NCBI RefSeq assembly: GCF_037975245.1
Contig: NC_092562.1
Coordinates: 25,169,054-25,233,053 of the forward strand
Source: Apostichopus japonicus
Lineage: Eukaryota > Echinodermata > Holothuroidea > Aspidochirotida > Stichopodidae
Reading direction: 5' to 3'
DNA length: 64,000 nt
Position numbers and translations under genes: made by a program. Positions 14,316 to 41,840 of the stretch are shown one piece after another. Each line of letters begins with the position of its first letter. Position 1 is the first letter of the stretch. The notes under the pieces are model-generated. The model had not been told where the DNA came from. It saw only the letters and a list, made by a program, of their open reading frames with translations, and made no database searches.

Positions 14316-14814
14316 AAGAATAGTCCAGGTCAAAATTTCATATGTTAAAGAGGAACATAATCTAAGCATTCTGGTGAAATTTGCATTCAATTCCTAAGTA
14401 CCGTTTTTGAGATATTGACAGTTGAAGTTGCCACCTTTCGTACCAAAAGGGACTTCGAGCAAACAGGCGTGACGTCGTTGTTGCCTTTGATAAATTTAAT
14501 GTTTGTTTTCCTTTAAAATTTACGTCTAATTTTAAACTCCACAATTGGATGCATCCATAATGTGAATGTACCATAGGTATTGGTATTTTTATAAACTTCA
14601 CATCCCCTTTAGACTAACTAGTAACCTAGCCAATCCAAGGTCAAATCAATTGACTGAAAAATAGAGAAAAAACAAAACATTATTTGTCAGTGTGCAACTA
14701 TGACATCACAACTGTTTGCTTCAAGTTCACTTTTGGTAGAATATCAGATAACTTCAACTGTCAATATCTTAAAAACTGTATATAGGAATTGAAATTTTGG
14801 CCTGGACTATTCTT
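14316..14814. mobile_element. MITE with TTAA target duplication
   Basis: TTAA lies at 14312-14315 and again at 14815-14818. Between them the ends are inverted: AAGAATAGTCCAGGTCAAAATTT on the left matches AAATTTTGGCCTGGACTATTCTT on the right. A second inverted pair (CAATTCCTA..GAGATATTGACAGTTGAAGT, and its complement at 14746-14792) continues inward. TTAA targets are used by piggyBac and Kolobok families; which one is undecided. Confidence 0.78.
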
Positions 14815-14818
14815 TTAA

Positions 14819-17800
14819 CTAATACTATAATTTCCACAGTGACATATGGTAGGTGTCCTGTTGACTGTTAAGTTGTTCATTGCAATAACAATTAAAGTCA
14901 CAATACCCGTTTGCTGATAAATTTCGGAAAACAAACTTCCGAAGCAGATTCAATGTTTCCTTTTTCTAAATGAACTCTGACCAAGTGGGTTTAATAGTCA
15001 CATTCGAAAGAAATTCATTTCTGTTGCCCTTATGGCGCGAACGATTTACTATCCACAAAAGTGAAAGCATGCCCTACAGTAGGCCTAACGGTCTTTAACA
15101 AAACAGAGAGATTTGATTGGCGCATGGTCTGTTGGGCGGGACTTGCAAAATTTGATCAAAGTTTGAAGATTCTACGGCCTCGTTTAACAAATCTGGCGAA
15201 ATTGTATTCAGCTCGAAATGTTTAACGGCAGATAACTCAATAAAAATAATGGATATTAATATGAAAATTGCATAGAACGGTGTCATTTTCACTGAGCTTT
15301 TAAAGGGGTAGTAAGCTGGAGTGATTAAAGTTAAAATTTGGCAAAAACACATTGAGACTTTAAGTTGCAAGTAATGAATACTGTACATGCAGAACCAGAG
15401 ACTGTCCAGCATGTAGTCTGGCAGATCGGGCACATAAACACACATTTGATTTTGAATTTTTTGTCTTCTTCCTCATTCTTGCATGACAATGTTTCTACTT
15501 CAATTATGGCCCAAGGAGTCCTAGAACACTTCCTTTTAACAAATGTTGTGTATTTATTTCCTCTTCTATGTACCTAAATATTATGGAATAAAAAAATGAA
15601 TGCAATGAAACAGTCCTGAGCAGGTAACTTATAACTAGACTGAAGTCTTGAGTAACTGTACTTACCAGTCATACAATTTACAGTGCACAGATCCTAATTT
15701 ACACAGGACTGCAGTGCCTCACATACTGTACATGATAACAGGGAGATCTATACTCTAAGGGAGGCACCTGCACTCTTTGATTAGGTAGTTCAAGTTGCTT
15801 CAATGTCAAACCCACACAACCCCTGCCAGGGCTTAAAGAGCACTTCCTTATATGGTATCTGGTACAGTGTACTGTAGGGCAATCAATTTTAATGGTCGTC
15901 CAGCAACTGAGACAAACAAAAAATCGACTAAAATCCAGTGAAGGACTTTAGTTGCTAATTGCCAATCAAATTCAGATTGCATTATAACTACAGCATACAT
16001 AACCCACAAATTGGTGTGGCCAGCTCTCACTTTGGAGATACTGAAATAAACAACAAATAATGGTACTGAAAACCCTATGTACGATGATCAACTCGATACT
16101 GGACCTAACCTTAGTTGGTGTTTCTATTGTACTCACCAAACCTACATGTACTGTACATGTATCTCTCCTATGTACAGTATAGTCTACATATTGGTCACAC
16201 TTTTGTAACATTACATTTTTTCGCACCAGAAAGTAAGATCTGGTTGTCCGACAGACAGACAACCGAAAAATTCATTTAGAATTTGTACATAATACAGTGT
16301 GGTATACGTACAGTACAACGGACTACACTACGGTACCTACAGTGTTGAATTGGATATACTGAAGATGGACAGGTACAAAATACTTGCAGTGAAATACCGT
16401 ACAGTACAATACACTATGTAAAGACATATATACATATGGTAGAGTACAGTACCCTATGTAAAGAACAATATGTTACAGTTCAGTGTTGTTGAGTGTGCTT
16501 AGGTACTGTACAACACAAAAAAAAAAAAAAAAAACTTGCAAGACTCTTAGCCATTAAATAATTGTACAGTAGTCTTTCAGCTGGGCCTAATGAATGGCAA
16601 ATTCATCATATTCCAACAAATTGTACCTTGAGCAGTTCATTTATAACATCATTCATAATTAGCCTATTTCAGTTTCATATGCAATAATGGGAACCACTTG
16701 AAAACTCATCATGAATTGAAAAGGAGATGTTTTCTCCACTTGAAGTGCAGACACGTTTGTATGAATGTATGTATGTTTTAACTACATGTTTTATTCAACA
16801 GAATGGAGCAAATTTAATACTTTATCATCATTTTTATAGTACATGAAAGTATCTAAAGGCTAAATTACAAGGACAATCAACAAAGTGCAAACACGTTTCT
16901 TGTATTTCCCAAAGTGTGTTCTGACATAAGGTCCTTCTGTATATCGACTAATAGCACTGTACATGGGAAATTTACTGCAATGCTACATCCCACTGTCAAT
17001 AAACCTTCATGACCATGTTATTATTATTATTATGGACAGCCCAACTTCACCAGTTCAAGTATATATGTACTTTATACTGTAGTTCTTAGGAGAAAATTGG
17101 CCTAACAAATTTAGAAGCATAGATGATATTTGCATATTTGATCAGATGACGGTACTTCTATGAAACAACATGGGGATATACTTCATTCTGTATATTTCTT
17201 CCGTGGTTCTGGGATTTTCTGTCAAAGTTGGAGTACATCTTCTTGACACCTGCAATAATATCTAGAAGCAACACACAGGTTTATTTACTGGGTCTTACTT
17301 ACTATTTATTGTATGTCCGATTTCTGGTTTTGTGGGGGAATTATGTTAATAAATAAAGTAAAATGACATGCTGCATTGTTATGAAAGCAGGATTCTACGT
17401 CCGGGAGTTTATGTTTTAACCAGGGACGCAAAATCTTCAAATTGCTTGTGTTCGTCCGGGGCGGACGCAACTCTGTTTTTGGAGAAACAAACCCCAAGTA
17501 CACACACTCACAACAAGGCCTATGCAAACATATATAACAAACACATTTTCGATGAACATCTTCCTTTCTTTCTTTTCAGAAAACCACAACTTCTTCTCAA
17601 AACAATCAAAATTTCTTCCAATCCTACAGATTGAATTTGTTTGACAACAAATAAATCATAACAATTAACCGCAAGGTACAGAGTTAACATTTAATTACAG
17701 ACATTTTCATGCTAAAAGTAGTCAATCATACTTTTCCAAATTTCCTGCGATATGATTGGCTAATAGTCCCATACCGATTGTCTGAAACATTCTTGCATCT

Positions 17801-20169
17801 ATAGTGCCCAATGAACACAAAGTATGTTGATTAACAACAAATACTTGTTTCCCCTGTGTAGAGATAGTGAAGTTATAGTGCTATAGGCTATCATAGTGTT
17901 CACTCAATATATCATAACATTAGGCCTTGCTGACACACATTTCAACAATAAGCTATCGTGGTACGAAGTTGTAGTTGAATTGTTTCAAGTCATATCACAT
18001 AATATTTGTATCATTGCTTTGATCGCAAAATATTATGAGTTGAGACAAGTTATGGATTGTATGGTAAGCTAACATCTCTGATCCTGAAAAGGATTTTTCA
18101 TCGCACACTGTATATTTGTTCTCTCCGTATTGAGAGTTGCTGAAGTAAAATGTACAGTCATTTCTCCTCGTTGCAAAATTTTTTGCAGTCCCTTTTGACC
18201 ACATGTTTCAGTTATTTATTTTCATTATTTTTTTAACTTTCATACATCATCAAAAGTAGCCGCTGAAGCTGGAGTTTCTTATCCACACTGCGTAAAGAGC
18301 TTCAGTTGCGCACAATTTTTTTGTATGGGGTCATTATAACTAAGTATATATTGTGTGTTCTTGAAGAGGTATTTTAAAGTGCATGTTTTCATGGAGGACT
18401 GCAGAGACCCAAGTTTTCTGAGCAAAGACGTTAAGCAGAGATGTTAAGCAAAGACGTTTAAGCCTGCAGATATATTTTTAGAGTTTGAAGTTTATTGCAA
18501 AAACACCATGGATACAAACTGTCTCCAATATTTGGAAAATATTTCAACAAGGTTAAACATATTCACAACATTTAAATAAAACTCAACAGTCTTGTGGAAT
18601 ATTTTTCCATGCTAAAAGGATATGTACCATATATGATACATTTATACCAAAATTACCTAAATATGTTGTACTAGTTACTACACTCTGGGGCTCGACTTGA
18701 CTTGAGCTTAGAGAATAGCAAACAGCATCCAAAGTCAATGGATGTATACTAAGTCCGACACTACAGTTAGCTTATCGACGAATGTGTCAATTTAGGGGTA
18801 TGAAAGGACTTGACACAGCAGACAGTTTGTGGTCAAATTCTGTTCAATTGTACTTTGCGTAGGCACAGAACAATAAATATTTTGAGTTCATTACACATAT
18901 GAAAAATGCATAAAGTTCATCGTTAATGAATTCCTTAAATGTGTCAATTATGAGCCCAACATGCTACTAGTCATTAGAAACACTACAACTGAGATATAAA
19001 TTATGCCAGTTAGGAATTTCACTACTTCCAAGGAATATGCCTAGGCCTAAGTTTAAACTTGCAAACAGTAACTAAGACCTTTTGCAAAACTTGGTTGTGG
19101 TATTTCCTGCATTTTGTTCACTATTGCATTCATTCTTTGGTTAATCTAGTAATACTGAATAGAATAGTTTAAAAGACCTAAGAATTAGACCCTAGCCTAG
19201 TATAGGATAAGGGGGTAACTTAAGGCCCTGTGCTAGGGCAAAGACATCACTCATTTGGTCTAACTCAAACTTAGGCAAGCTTAGCTCCTAGAATATGCCT
19301 AACTCATAGCTACGAACTATGGCTAGTATTACTGAATAGGGCGGCTGTCAACCGCATACCTATACATTAGGCTTGCATTAGATTAACTGCAGTCCAAAGT
19401 TAGCCTAGGCATAGCCTACGGCCTACCAAAAAAAGTACGAATAAGTTTTGAGTACGAGACTGACATCGATCTTACGAACGTTAGGTTAGGCCTCTGCTAG
19501 GCCATAGGCCTAGTTTAATTCTTCCCATCGTCGGCGAAATAGCCTAGTCTGACACATAACTTAACGAAATACTTACCAACTACCAGTTTCCAGTCGTAAC
19601 AACCGTTTTAATTATCCTATCTCGTTCAGCATTCAGTGACTTACAAATCACAGGCTAGGTTATATTTGTAACTATCGACTTTGTCCGCAAATGATAAACA
19701 ATATCGTTTACGTAGCTATTAGATAACAAACTGGTGATTACACTATAACTTGCAGCACGTATGTTCTATATAATGATAGCAATATAGTTGTGTACACGTA
19801 TAGGATAGGTCTAATCCTTGACACACGAGTCTTTGTAAAAGTCTGTCTATCATACTATGCAACACTGTACATGATTCCCGGAAATGGTAGCCCTGAAGAC
19901 TTGCGTCAATAATACCAACGTAAATACCATTTTGATGGCGGTCTTTCTTTTTTAGCAATTACATCTTGTCATTAAGAGTTGCCTGTTATCGGAACTGAAA
20001 CAATTATGCGCAAAGAATAAAGAATCCAATTAATTTGTCTCATATATATTTCGATATTTCCGTAGCTAGATGGCATTTGACTTCCCTGTACCGTGCATGA
20101 CAAATCTCCAGAGTGCCCCCTTTTCACAGAAACTAGAAGAGGCCGAGTCCCTCTTGGTGATAAAGGGTG
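14819..20169. other. No gene seen
   Basis: AT-rich sequence with an A18 run at about 16517 and a short TTA repeat at 17019. The segment 19,150-19,560 is rich in TAGGCCTA-like words. The 116-codon minus frame at 15095-15445 resembles no family I know. Confidence 0.45.
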
Positions 20170-20177
20170 GCATCTGG

Positions 20178-21289
20178 CAGTGGCGGCGGAACCGGGGGGG
20201 GGGGGCTTGGGTGGGCTCAGCCCCCAATAAAAAAGTTGAGGGGGCAAATGCATGATAAGCCCCCCCCCCCCCAATATTTACCAAGGCTCCGAAACGTGCA
20301 TCTGCCCATTTTTCAATGCATACTTGTCGATCTGTCCGATGCACACGTATACTCTATAGGTGTAATAATTTTAGTAATTGCTGGGGGACCCTCGGCCCGT
20401 CCCCTGGCTATAGACCACATTGTCACCCCAACCGCGTCTTCACGCGGTTGGGAAGCAGTGAAAAGTGGAAGCAGTGAGTGTGAGTACCGGTAAGCGTAAC
20501 ACAACTTCGTCTTAGGCCAATGACTTGCCTCATTTCAGCCAGTTCTCCAACATCCCCTTACTTAGTGGCGGAGCGTCCATATACAGTCAGGTGGCGGATG
20601 CCCCCCCCCCCCCTGACGGACTCAAATGGACTGCTGGCGCCCTTTTCAGCTTTTCGCTACTTTTTACTTATTCGCGATTTTTGACTATTTTATTGCGCTC
20701 TCATATACCTATTGACATTTGTCATATTCTGTTGGTTTAATTCTCCGACAAAATGGCGACGACACCAGCTATTTATTCTCCGTTTATCTGCAAATTAGCA
20801 AGGCCCGGAAAGGGTCATTTCCTGCAATCTAGGAAGTATCTTTACTCAAAAATTTTCTGTACGCTCCGCGCCAACCTGTGGTGGCGCTCCGCTTAGATAG
20901 TGTCGAAAGCGCCCCTACAGACCATTCTTGCCCTCCCTGACCAATATTCTAGCTCCGCCACTGCCCTTACTACACTCAAAAACATCTTTGCGAGTACACT
21001 ACGAGTAATAGCTACTCTCTTAAAAAACCATCGAATATACAAATTACAATGTTTTTACAGACTTTTACGTGCAATCTGAGAAATTGCAGGCTTGAGACCC
21101 ATATTTTAGGGCTGGGTATTCGCAGCATAAAACACTCGGAAAGTGCCGTTTCCGGCCATCTGGGGGTTTGAAAAAACCCAAAATTTTCTTGTACGCTCCG
21201 CGCCAACCGATGGTGGCGCTCCGCTTAGATAGTCTCTACACATTAGCCCCCCCCCCACCCCCAATAATTTTTCCGTTCCGCCGCGCCTG
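20178..21289. mobile_element. G-rich hAT element (outer element of a nest)
   Basis: The left end CAGTGGCGGCGGAACCG and the right end (complement CAGGCGCGGCGGAACGG) form a terminal inverted repeat with long G/C runs just inside. GCATCTGG flanks it on both sides (20170-20177 and 21290-21297), an 8-bp duplication. A second hAT element (20563-20963) sits inside it. No transposase is seen. Confidence 0.8.
20563..20963. mobile_element. G-rich hAT MITE nested in the outer element
   Basis: The ends are TAGTGGCGGAGC and GCTCCGCCACTG. CCCTTACT flanks both sides (20555-20562 and 20964-20971). The interior matches, in reverse orientation, the element at 26399-26761. Confidence 0.82.
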
Positions 21290-21297
21290 GCATCTGG

Positions 21298-22270
21298 TCA
21301 ATTTTTCTATAATGAAAAAAGTGTTCTTTTGTTATTTCAAAATAATTACATTTTTTTGACAAATTAAACAAATATGATCAAAAAGTTTAAAAGGTTTCGT
21401 TGGAAAACATTCAATTACTACAATTTATGACGCAGAATGAACTGAGGATCCAGTTTTGAGATGGTTCTGTGGTTTGCCGTAACTCAATTTAATGTGGCAG
21501 TAGTTCTGGGCTAATCATGACGCATACAATTAATTTGATAGTCAGTTATATTCGAATTAATATACAGACATAGGTTGGAGTAAATTTCACATGCACGTTT
21601 GTCCACTGCGGCTAACCAAATACCAGTGAAAGGTTCCGAGCGAGAGTATCAGTGAAAAACCATGGAGCACGCCGAGAACGAGTACTGAAAAAAATACTAG
21701 TTGAGTACGGGAGCGATTGCAGAGAACTGCATCAAGTGTGACTTTGAATATATCAGAATTAGACAAATCATATTCATTGGTGTACATCACACGTCCTCAA
21801 CCTCACAAACTCCACACAAACTTAAAGAGCATGTTTTTAGCATAACCATACGTTTAGATCTATATGGACCTACTTCATAGCCTGAGCGTTTATTCACAAA
21901 GGTTCATGTCCCTACCTAAATCAGTCGAGGGAGGGAGGGATTTTGAATCCCCCCACCCCGGACCTACCTATCCGTAAAATCATCCTGTGCACATCACCGA
22001 TGTTAGCTATGCAGGGACTTCGGTTGGCTTGAACTGTTGTGAGGGCCGTTGGGAAGTGAATATACGCCTACTGTCACTAACTTGCAGTTCCACTATACCA
22101 ACACCTTTTACATTGGTGTACATGTGCTTAGACAAGCATGCAATTAATTTTGAAGACGCTTGAATACAAAGCTGTGCATGCTATACAATATCATCATTTC
22201 TAGAATATAAGCCTGACTCCGCAAATCGCTACCGGTACTATATTATTTGATATTAATTACATGGGTCAAG
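21298..22270. repeat. Diverged copy of the array spacer
   Basis: This stretch aligns with gaps to the spacer behind gene 1 (about 39,260-40,085). Shared landmarks are TTTATGACGCA..GAGGATCC, TGATTCTGTGGTTTGCC-like sequence, TAATTTGAT, ATACAGACATAG, CCAACACCTTTTACAT, ATGCATGCTATACAA-like sequence and TATTATTTGATATTAATTACATGG. It lacks the (TA)n tract of the other two spacers. The array therefore extends left of gene 1 as an older unit. Confidence 0.7.
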
Positions 22271-22445
22271 CAGTGGCGGAGCGTCCATACAGTCAGGGGG
22301 GGGGGGGCGGATATTTTGCACCAGATCAGAGGCGTCAGTTTTGGGGGCGGGGGGGGGCATTAATGGATTAACACGGATGAAACTGTGTAGCGCACACCGC
22401 GAGCGCATTGACGTAAAGCGGAGGGGCCAGGGGTGGACTCGCATC
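22271..22445. mobile_element. Truncated G-rich hAT MITE end
   Basis: It begins CAGTGGCGGAGCGTCCATAC followed by GTCAGG and a long G run, the same terminus as the elements at 20563 and 26399. No matching right end or target duplication was found before the foldback element at 22446. Confidence 0.5.
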
Positions 22446-22811
22446 TACGGAAGCGTAGAAGGTACATTGCATTGACGAGTTACCAACTTGACAAAACGAC
22501 AATTTTCTGCAAATTGACGAGTTGTCGAGATGGTAACGTGACAAAATTCAGAAAATTGACGTTTTGACGAGATAACGGATCTCGTCAATGCAGCAATTTT
22601 CTGCAAATTGACGAGTTGCACACTTACTACCATCTCGACAAAACGACAAAATTCAGAAAATTGACGTTTTGACGAGATCCGGTATCTCGTCAAAACGTCA
22701 ATTTTCTGAATTTTGTCACGTTACCATCTCGTCAAATCGTCAACTTGCAGATAATTGTCGTTTTGTCAAGTTGGTAACGCGTCAATGCAATGTCCCTTCT
22801 ACGCTTCCGTA
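22446..22811. mobile_element. Long palindromic foldback element
   Basis: The left end TACGGAAGCGTAGAAGG and the right end CCTTCTACGCTTCCGTA are inverted, and the pairing continues inward for well over 100 bases through alternating modules such as AACTTGACAAAACGACAATT. TA at each edge could be the target duplication. The whole element can fold into a hairpin. No coding content. Confidence 0.82.
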
Positions 22812-24174
22812 CACATCTGAGAATGTCAGTCATGAATATATTTAAACAAAAATCGCATCTGACATTTCTTTGATTATACTTAAATTAAGAAAGACTAAGC
22901 TTTTTAACATCCGGGTGTTAGTTAGGGCCGTTACCACGAGTAATAACATTGAAACTTTAACCCAAAACAGAGTATTCTTAAATCTTGCACACATGAATAA
23001 AATCATCTTAACTGTTATATAGATGTCTAAAACAATTTGAAAGACAGTATTGATTATCTGGGTACGTTCACTTTATCTGAAACATGAACATGGGTAGAAT
23101 CTCTAGGGATGAGGGCGGGGGGGGGGCAGTCGATATTAATTAGTTCATTGCTCCAAAGAGCCGATCACAAGTGCAGTCGAGAAATCTCAAATTAAACAAC
23201 GCCTAAACATGAACACCAGTGGCTAAATCTTATTGTTATGGAAAGATTAAATGTATAGGCCATAAGCAAAACGAGTGTTTACCTATTTCTTTATATTTGA
23301 GCAGAATAAATAAAATATACTACATAAATATTAAATGACATCGTACACCTATGTAGATTCTTTCGAGTCTGTTTTGTAAATTCCGAAATGAGAACTAGAA
23401 CTGCATTTGCCTGCAAATACGCTGTATTGTAGTGTGCGTGGAGTGCTTGCAGTATTAGGAAGAAATTTTCGGTTGTTCATGGTGTTATTTTTTGAGCGGA
23501 CAACACACCCCGGAGTATAGGCATGTATATAGGTACCTAGAAAGAGAGGGCGATTGTGAGCACCGTGACAGGCTCATAATAAGTTCGCTATGTAGCTAGC
23601 CTCTGAAACTGCAAATGTACAGAGACTATATGACTAGTTTCAACAGTCAGTAATGTAGGTATCCTTCACTTGGCCAGTAATGCCGATATTGTAGCGCGCA
23701 CGCGCACTATACAATAACTATACCATCCTACATCGGGAAATTGCCGCTGTTCTTTAATGATGAATGTCTCCCTCTATTTTTAACACTCCGCAAAACACAC
23801 GGAATGTAACAGAGGAGTGGGAACAGTAGTCATATACACGCAGAGTAGTACAGTAATTTCGGGAATAGGAACTTCATCGGTACTCTTTTTCGCCTAGTTC
23901 CCAGAAAAATGTAGTACGGTCTTAGCTACAGTGCGTAACGATTTTTCAACAACCTAGCGCATGATCGCCTTTCATATTTACCATATGAGATCACCTGTCA
24001 CGTACCAAGCATACACCATGATATGTCTATCCGTTCTGAAAGTAGCAGAAACGAAAGTGTCTTCATTTATGTCGCGATGCTTCTGCGAATATGGAACTTC
24101 ATTATGTTAAGTTGCCTACCTTTCGCCGCAACTGTGTGTGACCTACAATACTTACAATACTACAATACTACTTG
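22812..24174. other. Upstream region of gene 1
   Basis: No gene is seen. The last 150 bases align weakly with the region before gene 2 (for example CATTATGTTAAGT, then the TATA core). A G run lies at about 23119. Confidence 0.45.
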
Positions 24175-24206
24175 TATATAAGCTTGGATTGGGTGGTGAG
24201 CGTCTA
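24175..24206 (+). promoter_or_regulatory. TATA box and start region, gene 1
   Basis: TATATAAG at 24175-24182 is followed about 20-30 bases later by GGTGAGCGTCTA. Both are conserved at the same spacing before gene 2 (43969) and before the third copy (63788). The start codon lies about 50 bases further on. Confidence 0.55.
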
Positions 24207-24254
24207 AGATATATTCCGATATTATTGTAGATTGCTGTACCGGAAAGAAATATA

Positions 24255-38848
<14,594 letters not shown>

Positions 38849-38984
38849 ATTTTACTCTGAACAAGAAATAATCATGTACATTTTCCAAAGAGATCTTTGA
38901 ATTTACTAAAGTTTTCAAATTTTACCTACTTAATACTCAGATCAAAGGTCACATTCTATAACAAAAAAAACGCAACGTACTATT

Positions 38985-39250
38985 ATTGGGGTATCTGAGG
39001 TGGCTAGACCCTCTAAATCTGAGTACTTGGGACTATACATCGATGACAGTTTGACTATTATTGCCATGTCTCACAGCTATTATCCAATGTATATTGTATT
39101 GAATCTCGTTTGACTTATGGTGCTTTCATTAACCAAAATGTAAAAGAGAATTATTTTCAATACTAATATTGTACCACATGTGATCTATACTGTACCTGTC
39201 TGGTCCGGAAGAATAACCGAAGTTTCTTTAAAAAAAAAACATCAGCTATA
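38985..39250 (+). pseudogene. Non-LTR reverse transcriptase C-terminal remnant (spacer 1)
   Basis: Plus-strand translation shows SEYLGLYIDDSLT and, after a gap, VPHVIYTVPVWSG, like the thumb region of non-LTR reverse transcriptases. Stops break the frame. Confidence 0.5.
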
Positions 39251-39519
39251 TCTAAAATATGTGGGAAATGTACGCTTTTGGTTGTTTAAAAAATTGTTAC
39301 ATTTGTTGACAAATTCAAAAAATATGATCGAAATGTTCAAAGGTTTTGTTGTAAAACATCCAAACACTGCAATTTATGACGCAGGATGCACAGAGGATCC
39401 ATTTTGCCGCGACGTTTGGAGATGATTCTGTGGTTTGCCTAAATTCAATTATGTAATGAAAGCAACTCTCTGCCAATCAGGATGTATTTCTTCGTCTGCA
39501 TCAAATTAATTTGATGAAC

Positions 39520-39521
<2 letters not shown>

Positions 39522-39555
<34 letters not shown>

Positions 39556-39632
39556 TAAATAGATATATATATATATCTATATATAGATATAGATATATAT
39601 ATATATATATAGATATAGATATATATATATAT
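39522..39632. repeat. (TA)n microsatellite with AGATA interruptions
   Basis: TA repeat with several GATA and CTATAT breaks. The second spacer has a longer version at 59313-59461. Confidence 0.92.
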
Positions 39633-40368
39633 TCATTATATACAGACATAGATTTTAATTAACTCACACCATAATCCAGTGCGGTCACTTTACCAATCTA
39701 GGATGCAGACCTACTTTATAGTCTGAGCTTCTATCCATAATGGTCCATGTCCCTGCCTACATCAGTCGGTATTTATGAACCCCCCTCCCCTACCATTTTG
39801 AAATCCTGTGGACGCCACTGAAATTAGCTATTTTACTGCTGGAATAAGTATAACGCTTGGATAAGTACCTGCGGTAAATCTATTGAGATGTGAACATTCA
39901 TAATATCATGGAGCCATTCCACTCAGTTTATTGATATACCAACACCTTTTACATCGATTAGGTTCACTTCTTCGCATATGCAAAGATAATTGAATACAAA
40001 AATGCATGCTATACAAATTTATCCTTCCTAGAACAAGACTCCTTTAGTTGCTACAATATTATTTGATATTAATTACATGGATCATTTGATTATAGAGCAA
40101 CATGTTGAGTACTTGTACTCATACTAGTACCTTGGCAAAATGTCCCGAGTACCAGGATGAGTACAAGGCCCTGAGTACAATTACAAAGCCGTATAAGTAC
40201 GAGAGCATAAAGTTAACTTTCCTGAACTAAAAAACACCTAGACTCCAGTACGATTACTGATTAGAGTACCACAATTCTGCTCTCTTCGGTATAGGGTTTT
40301 TTAAATCATCATCATCATATATGCTTAAAACGCTACCTGTCTACGTTACATTGCACCTATCCTACTTG

Positions 40369-41222
40369 TCAACGTCTTAATTGGTGTTTACCAAGTATTG
40401 CGTTCTCGTATTTCATCTTCAACCGATGGTCCTGTGCCTTACTACATCTTTCAAACACGTCATATTCATGACGTGTTCGATCACGATACTTCCTTCTCTC
40501 TTGAAGTTTGGGGTCGGTCAAAAAAGAAGGCAGACAAGTGCTCAACTTTCTCCATAAACCTTTTTTGTTCAATTTATTTCTTATCATAAAAGCTAGAGTG
40601 AACAATAGCCCATGAAGATGGACATAAGTCAAGAGCTAATATAGGCTGCGAGGCACTACAAGAGAAATCCATAAAATTGTTCGGCCTTCTCTCTCGCTGA
40701 GGTGTAGACTTGGTGCTGAACCTCCAACACATGTATGTCAGCATGATTGTACTCCTTTCCAGCTGCTGTGAATTTATCCTTGTTTACCCTGGTGTTGTTC
40801 GTGTTTAGGTTCCTGAATAAGCGGCGTTTCCTGGTTCCTGTTTGTATGCAGTGGTCGTCAAACCATACCTTGTCACCAATCTTCTTGGATACAAGCTACC
40901 CTGTTATCTAAATCTCCGTAGCATCACTGATGATGGTGGTGGCGTTGAAGTGCAGGCTTCCTCTCGGTCAGTAGATCGAACGACAAGAGACCAGTCTGCA
41001 TATGCAAGGAAGCCTCTCGTTCCCCAGCAATCAGCCTTTCCATACTGCCAAACTTTGCGCTTACATGGTTTGTCTCTTTAGAGTGGCACATTCAGCTTTA
41101 CAAAGACGGGGTTGTGGTCCGACGGTCCAAGTCTTGCGTATATACTACAAGTAGCATCTAGATCAGTCATGACCAAGTCAAGAATCTGGTCTTCTCTGGT
41201 AGGTTCTTTGACACTCTGTTAG
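40369..41222 (-). pseudogene. Non-LTR element endonuclease remnant (spacer 1)
   Basis: On the minus strand, QILDLVMTDLDATC and GPSDHNPVFVKLN (about 41200-41087) match the end of an APE-type endonuclease with its SDHNPV motif. Further downstream, RKVWQYGKAD and a basic region follow with stops and frame changes. The reverse transcriptase is missing. Confidence 0.65.
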
Positions 41223-41669
41223 TCCCAGAGTGACAAGGGAGGAGCTATTTAGATGGCAACTCCCTGCTGTGACGTTACTGAAGGAAAATAAAATAGGGAC
41301 AGTTACTTAACTTTGACTGAATTTCCAAGAAATGAAAGGGACATTCTGCTGGCAGACAATATTTTCCACCAGATGATTGGTTCCTGACCATTGAAGTTGT
41401 CATAACTGGTAAACGTGTCGGAACTAGTCGGAACCAATACCTTTCTAAACTATACTCCAACATCATGCTCTCAAAGCACTGCTATTGACAGTACAAACAG
41501 TTCCTAACCTCGATCTGATAGAAACATGATATTTATACTGCTCATTCTGACATTACGAGTGCTCTGACGTGGGACATGATACTACAGTATAGACAGAATG
41601 TCCAAATTGGGTGCTTTTTGGCCATGACCCTATGAATATTAATGATGTTATGGTGACAATGGTAAAAAG

Positions 41670-41840
41670 TTTTACATTGCAAAATTTTGGGGGCGAATCT
41701 GTTGGGCCCAATATGTTTTTGGCCCAAATGTTTGGGGACTCATTTTTAGAGGACAACTATATGTTTGAGCCACTTTGTTTGCGCCAACTATTTTTGGGAC
41801 CATGTAGGCGCTAAAGATTATTGGGCCCATTTTTGAGGGG
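41670..41840. repeat. TTTTTGGGCCC-type degenerate repeat (spacer 1)
   Basis: Several TTGGGCCCA, TTTTTGGCCC and TTTTTGGGACC words end in a 13-base G run. The style resembles the arms of the foldback element at 27335-27708. It is present again at 61520-61697. Confidence 0.5.

Noticed and set aside
15095-15445. Minus-strand frame of 116 codons
   Set aside because: No recognisable domain, no good start context and no splice partner.
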